64,000 bases of DNA from Pelosinus fermentans (GTDB lineage: Bacteria > Bacillota > Negativicutes > DSM-13327). Below are positions 1 through 8,258 of this stretch, piece after piece (position 1 is the first letter of the stretch; each line of letters begins with the position of its first letter). Under the pieces are notes generated by a model, which searched no databases, was not told the DNA's origin, and saw nothing but the letters and a program-made list of their open reading frames with translations. The DNA lies in NCBI GenBank assembly GCA_002434245.1, contig DJJR01000026.1, positions 70,023 through 134,022 of the forward strand. The letters are read 5' to 3'. The position numbers and the translations under genes are program-made.

Positions 1-1
1 T

Positions 2-724
<723 letters not shown>

Positions 725-830
725 ATCATACTAGGCAGCATAAAGCTTCTTGTAGATAATCGTATTTTCCATTCTATCTTGTAGAGGGATAAGAAGCGCA
801 AACCTATTATAGTAGCGATAAAAAGCAACC

Positions 831-918
831 AACCGCGAAGATGCGAAGAATAAAAGAGACACGAAGAGAGCCATAAATGTTCCTTCGTGTCCTTTGTGTT
901 CTTCGCATCTTCGCGGTT
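831..918. repeat. Family A palindromic element, copy 1
   Basis: Imperfect inverted repeat with outer arms AACCGCGAAG and CTTCGCGGTT and inner arms ACACGAAG / CTTCGTGT. It lies between the convergent serS and the proline-rich gene. It is followed by CAAAAGG, as are several other copies. Read as protein it gives the false NREDAKNTKDTK-type peptide. Confidence 0.9.
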
Positions 919-955
919 CAAAAGGTTTTTATTATATATTTTTTTAAAAAAAGAT

Positions 956-1531
956 TTAAATTCGTACTTCGAAGTTGCCTTTTATTTTCGATGATGATTT
1001 GTTCTTTGCCTGTACAATTTTCTGAGGAGAAGGAGAAGGAGAAGCGGTTGCTGAGGAATTGATTAAATTCAGAAGATCCTGTTGACTGTCTGCAGAATAA
1101 TTAAGAATGGTTCGCTGCTTTTGCTGCATGCTCTTCCATAAGCGAAAGCAGACAAGAGAAATGGCAATGAATAATACAAGCGAAAAGAAGAAGCCGAAAC
1201 CAAAAGGAGAAGGTTTATTCTTAGCTGTGGATACAGTGGGGGCGGAGGTGGTTTGGGATGAAGTTTCCTGATACGTTCCTAAAAAAGGTTGTCCAGGGAC
1301 AGGAGTGTTATCGGCAGAGGAGGGAGAGGCTGCCTTCTTTGTAGCTGCAGGAGGAGGACTAGTCGTTTTGCTTTCCGCTGGTGTCTTTACAGTTGCTGAT
1401 TTGCCGGTGTTAATCGAATTGGATGCGGGTGGTGATGAAGGTACATCGGCAGCACTATTATCAGAAGATTTAGGATTCACAGTGGGAGGCGTAGGAGGCG
1501 TTGGTCTCGTTGGCGGGGTTGGAGTTTGCAT
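956..1531 (-). CDS. Proline/serine/threonine-rich single-pass membrane protein, function unknown
   Basis: I do not recognise this 191-residue protein. Residues 1-110 are a low-complexity stretch rich in Pro, Thr, Ser and Ala (it begins MQTPTPPTRPTPPTPP). One strong membrane segment follows around residues 112-132 (FGFFFSLVLFIAISLVCF). A polar tail of about 60 residues ends with basic residues. There is no typical N-terminal signal peptide. An AAAGGAG ribosome-binding site 10 bases before the ATG supports it as real. The proline-rich part could span the envelope, as in TonB-like or sporulation proteins, but no TonB C-terminal motif is visible. It converges on serS. The plus-strand frames over it are shadows of its repetitive codons. 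Confidence 0.7.
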   Translation of the reverse strand: MQTPTPPTRPTPPTPPTVNPKSSDNSAADVPSSPPASNSINTGKSATVKTPAESKTTSPPPAATKKAASPSSADNTPVPGQPFLGTYQETSSQTTSAPTVSTAKNKPSPFGFGFFFSLVLFIAISLVCFRLWKSMQQKQRTILNYSADSQQDLLNLINSSATASPSPSPQKIVQAKNKSSSKIKGNFEVRI

Positions 1532-1877
1532 AGCAAAGAAGCTCCTTTCTCATTCATATCTTTCTCTATTGTATCAAATATCACCGAAGCTTGTACATCA
1601 TTAAAGTGCATTGCCGATTAGGAAAATTCCTTGGTTCAATGTGTTCTATGCAGTTTAAAGAACGCGCTCAGAGTAATTTAGCTATTTTGATCAATCTGCT
1701 TTTTATAATTTTCGCTTCTTCGCCTTTCAAAAGGTTTTTATTTTTAGCCCCACAATCATAGGTTTTATTATAGGAATTATGTGGTATCTTGTCGAAGTAT
1801 AAGACTAATCCTTTAGAATCGAGCTGCAGTGCTCCTATATAGAAATACAGAGAGTTAAAGAGCGGAGGTAAAGTGTT
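1532..1877. other. Intergenic region with a half family A element
   Basis: No gene is supported in these 346 bases. A single family A arm remnant lies at about 1710-1741 (TTCGCTTCTTCGCCTTTC followed by AAAAGGTTTTTA). It matches the right arm and right flank of copy 1 at 901-930, so it looks like a decayed element that has lost its left half. The region must also hold the divergent start signals of the genes on both sides. Confidence 0.6.
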
Positions 1878-4253
1878 TTGAAAGTAGAGTCGGGCACGTC
1901 TATTGCTCAAGAGATTGTTGCTTTAATTTATAATATAAGTGGGTACCCTGTTATGATTTTGGATCAAACGGGGGTACTTCTTGCTGAGTCTGCTGCTTTG
2001 GGATTTGGAGAAAAGTGCAGGCTTTCTGGTGATGAGCATACTAGAAGTTTACAGATGAACACATCTTGTGATTATATAGAAGAATCTATTTTTTTGGAGG
2101 ATACCAGAAGGGGTAAAATTGTGATTTGCAGTACTACTGATACTGCAAAAATATTGATTGTGCTGGCGACGGAATTGGCTGTTCTTTTATGGCGGAAAAA
2201 TAAGGCTTATCAAAAGTTGAATCATCAAATGGGAGAATATGAGGAATTATTTAATTTGATCCCTGTACAAATTTGGTATAAAGATACAAATAATAAAATT
2301 ATTCGTGTAAATAAGCAGGTGGAAAAAGATATCGGTATTCCCATTCAAGAGTTTGTGGGCAAATCTGCACAGGACTTATTTCCGGCCTATTCGGCAAAGT
2401 ATTATGAGGATGATTTGGCAGTTATACGTTCGGCTGAAGCTAAACTAGGAATTTTGGAACAAATCAATCATGCTAATGGTGAGAATCGCTGGATCTATAC
2501 AAGCAAGATCCCAACTAAAAATTGTGATGGCATTGTAACAGGACTTGTTGCCTTGGTAGTTGACATTACAGAAAGTAAGATGATTGAAAAACAAATGCCG
2601 ATCTGGGCTAAGATATTTGAAAGCAGCGGTGAGGCGATTTCAGTTACGGATAAAGAGAATCGCTTTGTTGCCGTAAATCGCGCCTTTTCTTTAGCTACAG
2701 GCTACTCCTCTGATGAAGTCATTGGAAAAGAGCCGAGCCTTTTGAAGTCTGGCTGCCATGATAAGATCTTTTATCAAAATATGTGGGCGGCAATTATTCA
2801 AACAGGTTCTTGGGAAGGAGAGATCTGGGAGAAGCGAAAAGATGGTGTAATTTATTTAAAATGGCTGCGCATTGATCAGATTAAAGATGAAGAAGGCAAT
2901 TTGATTAATTATTTGGCACGATTTACCGATATGAGTGAAAAAAAGGCCGCCGAAGAGCGGATTCATTATTTGGCAAGGCATGATGCGTTAACGGGGCTAG
3001 CCAATCGGGAAGTCTTAGGTAAACAATTAGCAAAAGACATAGAAAGGGCTCGTCATAGCGGCAGCGGCGTAGGAGTTATTTCGCTTAATTTGGATCGGTT
3101 TAAAAATATTAATGATTCTTTAGGGCATAAAGTGGGGGATGAAGTCTTAAAGGAGCTTGCTGATCGGCTGGAGACCTGCTCTAAGAGAACAAGTCTAACA
3201 GCGCGTTTCGGCGGCGATACCTTTAACTTTATTGTACCAAAGATTTCTCAGAAGGAAGAGATTATAAAAGTAATTCATGAAGTCATGAGTGCTTTGGAAA
3301 GACCTCTCTTGCATGGTGGATTGGAGTTAATCATTACTGCAAGTATTGGCGTCAGTGTATATCCCGATGATGGAGATACGGCAGAAGTGCTGATTCGCAA
3401 TGCTGATACAGCCATGCATAAGGTGAAGGATAACGGACGTAATTTTTATGAGTTCTTTGAAGCCAATATGAATGAATATGCATCGGAACGTCTTATGCTT
3501 GAAAATAATTTACGGCGTGCATTGGCAAGAGAAGAATTTGTTTTATTTTATCAACCTCAGGTGGACAGTAAAACAGAAGCCCTCATTGGAGTGGAGGCTT
3601 TGATCCGTTGGATGCGCCCTGATTCTGAAATCATACCGCCGGGAGATTTTATTCCAATTTTAGAAGAGACAGGCCTTATTATTCCCATTGGGCAGTGGGT
3701 TTTGGCAGAGGCATGTCGGCAGCATAAGGAGTGGATTCAAAAGGGCTTACCGCCAATTCCTATCTCCGTGAACATTTCTGCCATTCAATTTCAGGAAAAG
3801 GAATTCTTGCCGATGCTTTCTGACATTATAAAAGAAAGTGGTATTGAACCAGGATATCTAGATTTGGAGCTAACAGAGAGCGTTGTCATGCGACAGCCGG
3901 AATTTGTTATCAAGCAGCTGGAGTTTATTAAAGAGATGGGAATCAATTTATCTTTAGATGATTTTGGAACCGGGTTTTCCAGTCTGAGTTATTTGCGCTA
4001 TTTCCCTCTGGACCGATTGAAAATTGACCAATCTTTTGTACGTGGTTTGTCGACGGATTCGGTGAATGAAGCGATCATTGAGGCGGTAGTGGCTTTAGGA
4101 AAGAGTCTAAAGATAAAAACCATAGCAGAGGGCGTTGAAACGAAACAAGAATTGGACTTTCTGCGAAAGCTTGAATGCGATGAGATACAGGGATATTATT
4201 TTTCGAAACCCTTACCCAGTGATGATTTTATAAAATGGTTTACCAATCGGTAA
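1878..4253 (+). CDS. Diacid_rec-like/PAS/PAS/GGDEF/EAL protein, probable c-di-GMP phosphodiesterase
   Basis: This 791-residue signalling protein probably hydrolyses cyclic di-GMP. Residues 1-115 resemble the sugar-diacid-recognition (CdaR N-terminal) fold (IAQEIVALIYNISGYPVMILD). Two PAS domains cover about 118-233 and 240-362, a GGDEF domain about 363-525 and an EAL domain about 535-790. The cyclase motif reads GGDTF at about 445-449 instead of GGDEF, so cyclase activity is doubtful and the domain may be regulatory. The EAL domain keeps EAL at about 573 and the DDFGTG loop near 693, so it should be active. There is no membrane segment, suggesting a cytoplasmic sensor. The start is TTG, 9 bases after GGAGG. 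Confidence 0.9.
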   Translation: MKVESGTSIAQEIVALIYNISGYPVMILDQTGVLLAESAALGFGEKCRLSGDEHTRSLQMNTSCDYIEESIFLEDTRRGKIVICSTTDTAKILIVLATELAVLLWRKNKAYQKLNHQMGEYEELFNLIPVQIWYKDTNNKIIRVNKQVEKDIGIPIQEFVGKSAQDLFPAYSAKYYEDDLAVIRSAEAKLGILEQINHANGENRWIYTSKIPTKNCDGIVTGLVALVVDITESKMIEKQMPIWAKIFESSGEAISVTDKENRFVAVNRAFSLATGYSSDEVIGKEPSLLKSGCHDKIFYQNMWAAIIQTGSWEGEIWEKRKDGVIYLKWLRIDQIKDEEGNLINYLARFTDMSEKKAAEERIHYLARHDALTGLANREVLGKQLAKDIERARHSGSGVGVISLNLDRFKNINDSLGHKVGDEVLKELADRLETCSKRTSLTARFGGDTFNFIVPKISQKEEIIKVIHEVMSALERPLLHGGLELIITASIGVSVYPDDGDTAEVLIRNADTAMHKVKDNGRNFYEFFEANMNEYASERLMLENNLRRALAREEFVLFYQPQVDSKTEALIGVEALIRWMRPDSEIIPPGDFIPILEETGLIIPIGQWVLAEACRQHKEWIQKGLPPIPISVNISAIQFQEKEFLPMLSDIIKESGIEPGYLDLELTESVVMRQPEFVIKQLEFIKEMGINLSLDDFGTGFSSLSYLRYFPLDRLKIDQSFVRGLSTDSVNEAIIEAVVALGKSLKIKTIAEGVETKQELDFLRKLECDEIQGYYFSKPLPSDDFIKWFTNR

Positions 4254-4321
4254 AGAAAAGTCTTCAAAAGAGAAGACGTCTCGGAGAGGATGAAAGCATA
4301 AGTTTTAGAGGGAAAAATATT

Positions 4322-4414
4322 GAACACAGAGTGCGCAGAGTATGCAGAGGACACAGAGGGGGATTCTCTCTATCCTTTCTATTTTTTCTCTGTGTTCTCT
4401 GTGCCTCTGCGGTT
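4322..4414. repeat. Family B palindromic element, copy 1
   Basis: Left arm AACACAGAGTGCGCAGAG is diverged; right arm CTCTGTGTTCTCTGTGCCTCTGCGGTT is close to the consensus. It sits just after the GGDEF/EAL gene and before the tRNA-Gln terminator. Confidence 0.85.
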
Positions 4415-4439
4415 AAAAACGTCTATGTTTTTTCTTTTC

Positions 4440-4472
4440 AAAATAATAAAAACCCTGCAATGAATGCAGGGT
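4440..4472 (-). terminator. Intrinsic terminator of tRNA-Gln
   Basis: On the minus strand an 8-bp stem (ACCCTGCA / TGCAGGGT) is followed by a T-rich tail (TTTTTATTATT). It lies directly downstream of the tRNA gene on the same strand. Confidence 0.85.
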
Positions 4473-4508
4473 GAATTTACATAATAATGTATTGCTTTTG
4501 AAATTACA

Positions 4509-4584
4509 TGGCTAGGGCGGCAGGACTCGAACCTGCGGATGCGGGAATCAGAATCCCGTGCCTTACCAGCTTGGCGACGCCCCA
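4509..4584 (-). tRNA. tRNA-Gln, anticodon CTG
   Basis: The minus strand folds as a complete 76-base cloverleaf. The acceptor stem is TGGGGCG pairing with CGCCCTA (one G-T pair). The anticodon stem is CGGGA/TCCCG around the loop TTCTGAT, giving CTG for the glutamine codon CAG. The T loop is GGTTCGAGTCC. The 3' CCA is encoded. It has its own promoter and terminator, so it is a monocistronic tRNA gene. Confidence 0.95.
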
Positions 4585-4602
4585 ATGAAATTTCCTATAT
4601 GC

Positions 4603-4631
4603 ATTATATACTATTTTCTTCAGAATAGCAA
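4603..4631 (-). promoter_or_regulatory. Sigma-A type promoter for tRNA-Gln
   Basis: On the minus strand TTGCTA (4626-4631) and TATAAT (4603-4608) are separated by 17 bases. The -10 box lies 18 bases before the mature tRNA 5' end. Confidence 0.75.
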
Positions 4632-4833
4632 ATCGTTTTACCCTAGCAGACTGTTCTTTTTTATAATTATGTAGTGTAGCTGTTGATATCTTAGCAATGT
4701 TCTTTCTTCTTGGCAGAAAATCATTGCGGTAATTAGAAAGAATCGTGTAAAATAAAGGTTCAGGACAGTATAATCTGGAGCAAGATCAAATTAACTTAAT
4801 CATAGATTTAAAATAGATGACAGGGAGAGTCGC

Positions 4834-6813
4834 ATGAAATTATTTATTGCAGAGAAACCGAGTATGGCAGCAGAACTTGCAAAATGCCTGCCTGGCCCTC
4901 TCGTTCGCAAAGATGGATATATTGAAACCGGCGGCGGGGTGGTGACTTGGGTATTTGGTCACATTCTTCGTCAAGCGGAACCGGGAGAATATGATGAAAA
5001 ATATAAAAAATGGCGGGCTGCAGATTTACCCATTATTCCTGCGGAGTGGAAGCTGTTAGTAGCTGATTCCTGCATGAAGCAGTTTAATATTATTAAGACT
5101 CTCATTGGTAAAGCCGCAGAAATTATTCATGCAGGTGATCCCGACCGTGAGGGTCAATTGCTGGTGGATGAAGTATTAGGATATACTCATAATGAAAAAC
5201 CAGTTATGCGTATTCTTGTAAATGCACTGGATGAAAAAAGTATAAAAAAAGCACTTGCAAATTTGCGCAGTAATCAAGATTTCTTTAATTTAAATCAATC
5301 GGCTTTAGCTCGTTCACGGGCTGATTGGCTTGTTGGAATGAACCTGTCTCGTGCGTTTACATTAGCCGCCCAAAGCGCTGGTCACGAGATTACATTACCC
5401 ATCGGTCGGGTTAAGACTCCTACTCTTGCGTTGGTAGTGAGACGGGAGCGGGAAATAAAAAACTTTAAAGCAGCAGATTACTTTCTAATTAAAGCAGACA
5501 TAAAACATGAGAATGGACCATTTAAAGCATCGTGGAAAGCAAAAGACGAACAGCCAGGCAGGGATTCAGAAGGACGTTTAGTTGATCCTGTTATTGCACA
5601 AGCATTGATTGAGAAACTGGAAAAAGCAAAAGAAGACGTTTCTATCGTATCTTGTGATACCAATGAAAAAAAAGAACCCCAGCGCCTCCCCTTTTCGTTG
5701 TCGGCCCTACAGGTTCTGGCAGGAAAAAAGTACGGATATGATCCTCAGGCTGTTTTGACTGGAGTTCAGAATTTATATGAAAAGAAACTTACCTCCTATC
5801 CCCGTTCGGATTGTGATTTTTTGCCAGAGTCTCAAAAAGCAGATGCCACTGTCATCCTGGCTAATTTACGCAATAGTCATCAGGAAGAGCTGGCAGTCTG
5901 GTCAGGGAAGGCTGATCTAAAAATTAAGAGCCGTGCCTGGAATGATAAAAAGATTACGGCCCATCATGCGATCATTCCTACGGAAGTACCCTGTAAAATG
6001 AACACATTGCCAGAAATCGAAAGAAATTTATACTTCTTAATTGCTCAGGCTTATGTAGCGCAGTTTTATCCTGTTCACGTGTATAATCAGACTCGCGCAG
6101 AGCTTAAATATGCAGGTGAAGATTTTGTTGCTAATGGCAGAGTCATCGTGACAATGGGCTGGAAAGAACTGTATGGCGGTGAAGTCAAAGAAGAAGAGGA
6201 TGAAGATAGTAAGACTCTGCCTACTATGCAAAAAGGTGATAAGGCTGATTTTATCAGTGCTTCGTTAGAAAAAAAGACAACAAAGCCACCAGTACGTTTT
6301 ACTTCTAGTACGTTGCTGCAGGCTATGAAGGAAATACATAAATATGTTAAGAATCCTGAATTGAAAAAACATCTCAAAGATGTTTCTGGAATAGGCACAG
6401 AGGCCACTCGGGCTTCTATTATCAAAGAACTCACAGTACGGTGTTTTTTAGAAGAAAAGAAAAAATACCTGTATCCTACGGAATCGGCTTATCTCCTCAT
6501 TGATGCATTGCCGGAAGAATTAACCTATCCTGATTCAACAGCCATATGGGAGATTATCTTTAATCGTATGGTAGAGGGAAAAGCTGAGCTCAATAGCTTT
6601 ATTGGTCAGCAGACAGAATTTATTACGAGCTTATGTTTAAAGGCCAAAGAAGTTCAGATTGAAAATAAAGATGCAAATGTAGTGAAGTGTCCGAAATGTA
6701 AGCAGGGGGTATTAAAACTGCGCAATGGCAAGAATGGGGCCTTTTGGGGATGCTCCCGTTTCCCGGAGTGCCGGGGTACTTGTAATGACAAAGATGGACA
6801 GCCTCAGCTATAA
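4834..6813 (+). CDS. topB: DNA topoisomerase III (type IA)
   Basis: This enzyme relaxes and decatenates DNA through a 5'-phosphotyrosine intermediate. The 659 residues fit the family. The N-terminal Toprim domain has IAEKPSMA and the acidic metal site HAGDPDREGQ. The catalytic tyrosine is about Y322 in LTSYPRSD. The C-terminal zinc finger starts at about C619 (CPKCKQG...CSRFPECRGTC). The ATG follows an AGGGAG site. It appears monocistronic, with the tRNA-Gln gene upstream in the opposite direction. The larger topA is not in this window. Nothing is unusual about it. Confidence 0.96.
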   Translation: MKLFIAEKPSMAAELAKCLPGPLVRKDGYIETGGGVVTWVFGHILRQAEPGEYDEKYKKWRAADLPIIPAEWKLLVADSCMKQFNIIKTLIGKAAEIIHAGDPDREGQLLVDEVLGYTHNEKPVMRILVNALDEKSIKKALANLRSNQDFFNLNQSALARSRADWLVGMNLSRAFTLAAQSAGHEITLPIGRVKTPTLALVVRREREIKNFKAADYFLIKADIKHENGPFKASWKAKDEQPGRDSEGRLVDPVIAQALIEKLEKAKEDVSIVSCDTNEKKEPQRLPFSLSALQVLAGKKYGYDPQAVLTGVQNLYEKKLTSYPRSDCDFLPESQKADATVILANLRNSHQEELAVWSGKADLKIKSRAWNDKKITAHHAIIPTEVPCKMNTLPEIERNLYFLIAQAYVAQFYPVHVYNQTRAELKYAGEDFVANGRVIVTMGWKELYGGEVKEEEDEDSKTLPTMQKGDKADFISASLEKKTTKPPVRFTSSTLLQAMKEIHKYVKNPELKKHLKDVSGIGTEATRASIIKELTVRCFLEEKKKYLYPTESAYLLIDALPEELTYPDSTAIWEIIFNRMVEGKAELNSFIGQQTEFITSLCLKAKEVQIENKDANVVKCPKCKQGVLKLRNGKNGAFWGCSRFPECRGTCNDKDGQPQL

Positions 6814-6924
6814 AAAGACTCGATTCGAGAATATAATAGTCGAATACAAACGATTTTCAAAGAATACTACCATTTTTGATCCTTTTATGGTATTATTTTC
6901 TTATTGGCATAAGGAGGTAAACAG

Positions 6925-7374
6925 ATGAAGTGGTTTCAGAAAAAGGCTGTTGTACTGATGATATCCTTCTTGGGTTTAGGGATAGGGCTGTCTGTTGTTC
7001 AGGCTGCACCTATACAAAATAGTGACCTCATAAAGGTAACCGTAAATATAACCATTGAGAATCCGGATTATTTCTGGAAGTACCCTTTTTTAGGAAACGA
7101 AATTGATGGCATTCGAATTTCTGGCATGGGACAAAGTTTTTTTATACAGCCAGCTTCAAGCGGTGAAAGAGTTGAATTTGATGTACCTAAAAACTACCGA
7201 TTAAAGATTGCTCTTGAATTGCAAAATAATAATGAGACTGTAAAAGAAACTCGTTACTCTACAAAACGAGGCGTTGATGACAAGAAAAATACGCTGGAAA
7301 TCCTTTTAAAAGCACCAGAACCTCAATCGATTATTCTTACTACAGCAGATTTCGAAGAAATACGAGGTAAGTAA
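6925..7374 (+). CDS. Exported protein of unknown function
   Basis: I do not recognise this 149-residue protein. It has a clear Sec signal peptide: KK, then a hydrophobic stretch AVVLMISFLGLGIGLSVV, with likely cleavage after VQAA. The mature part of about 120 residues is predicted to be rich in beta strands (VTVNITIENPDYF, GERVEFDVP, LKIALEL) with no cysteines, suggesting a small periplasmic or surface beta-sandwich. AAGGAGG lies 7 bases before the ATG. It lies between topB and a response regulator but is separated from both, so no role follows from context. Confidence 0.8.
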   Translation: MKWFQKKAVVLMISFLGLGIGLSVVQAAPIQNSDLIKVTVNITIENPDYFWKYPFLGNEIDGIRISGMGQSFFIQPASSGERVEFDVPKNYRLKIALELQNNNETVKETRYSTKRGVDDKKNTLEILLKAPEPQSIILTTADFEEIRGK

Positions 7375-7472
7375 CAAGGGTTAAGAAGCAATGATTTGAT
7401 TCATAGATTTCCAAAAATCTTTTTTACTATATAGCGGGATTCGTACATCTAGTTATATAGGGAGGTTCACGT

Positions 7473-8081
7473 ATGAGAAAAGAAAGAGTACTATTGGTTG
7501 ATGATGATGGTATAGCTCTATTAGTGCACAGTAAAATGCTGGAACAGCATGCTGAAATTGTTACTGCGGCAAATGCAAATGAAGCTTTGGAAATTATAAA
7601 AAAGGATAAGGCATTTGCTGTCATTATATCAGATCAATATATGCCGGATATGAATGGGGCCGAACTGCTGCAAATTGTAGGTGTCATGGTACCGAATATG
7701 GTTCGGATCATGATTACTGGTTTTGCAGATTTAGACGTTGCCATGCAAGCGGTGAACTTAGGAAATGTATTTCGTTTCCTGGTTAAGCCTTGCTGCCAGG
7801 AAGACTTAGTGCTGGCCCTTGCTGCTGGACTTGATAAATATCGACAATCTGTAGGCGAAATATCTCAAGAGGCTGCATTAACAGAACCATTAACAGAAAG
7901 AGAAAGAGAGGTTCTGCGTTTATTAGGTATTGGTTTTACCAGTGGAGAAATTGCCTTAGCTATGGGAATTACCATTGGTACTGTTAAAACTCATGTGCAT
8001 CACATTTTTGGCAAATTAGCAGTAAATAATCGGATTAAGGCAGTGGCGAAAGCAAAAAATATGGGACTTATATCCAGGTAA
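7473..8081 (+). CDS. NarL/FixJ-type response regulator (REC-LuxR HTH)
   Basis: This is a two-component transcription regulator of 202 residues. The receiver domain covers about 1-120: the acidic pair is DDD in LLVDDDG, the phosphoacceptor is about D54 in SDQYMP, and the switch lysine is in LVKPC. The C-terminal LuxR-type helix-turn-helix covers about 138-198 (LTEREREVLRLL, TVKTHVHHIFGKL). The receiver resembles the RpfG/CheY-like group (FRFLVKPC). No kinase shares its operon; the hybrid kinase 170 bases downstream has its own receiver and HPt domains and is a possible phosphodonor. GGGAGG lies 7 bases before the ATG. A weak terminator follows. Confidence 0.9.
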   Translation: MRKERVLLVDDDGIALLVHSKMLEQHAEIVTAANANEALEIIKKDKAFAVIISDQYMPDMNGAELLQIVGVMVPNMVRIMITGFADLDVAMQAVNLGNVFRFLVKPCCQEDLVLALAAGLDKYRQSVGEISQEAALTEPLTEREREVLRLLGIGFTSGEIALAMGITIGTVKTHVHHIFGKLAVNNRIKAVAKAKNMGLISR

Positions 8082-8088
8082 CATAAGG

Positions 8089-8120
8089 GGAATATCTAAG
8101 AAAGATATTCCTATTTTATT
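8089..8120 (+). terminator. Probable terminator after the response regulator
   Basis: A 9-bp stem GGAATATCT / AGATATTCC is followed by TATTTTATTT. The U-tract is interrupted, so termination may be partial. Confidence 0.6.
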
Positions 8121-8258
8121 TCGCCTTCCTATAATTTTGTGAAAGATGAAATAATATCTTTAAGTTATTGCAAAACTATATCTTTTGGCAGATGTGGTTT
8201 AGAGGTAAATCATCTATATTATGAATAAGTAGTAATCGTATTTGAGAAGGTGATTTTC

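Noticed and set aside
1305..1604. Plus-strand ORF with glycine/valine-rich protein
   Set aside because: It is the antisense shadow of the proline-rich minus-strand gene, which has the ribosome-binding site.
4235..4474. Plus-strand ORF after the GGDEF/EAL gene
   Set aside because: It starts inside the upstream gene and reads through a family B element and the tRNA terminator.
4379..4585. Minus-strand ORF spanning tRNA-Gln and a family B arm
   Set aside because: It overlaps the tRNA gene and its terminator; the peptide (FNRRGTENTEKK) is repeat-derived.
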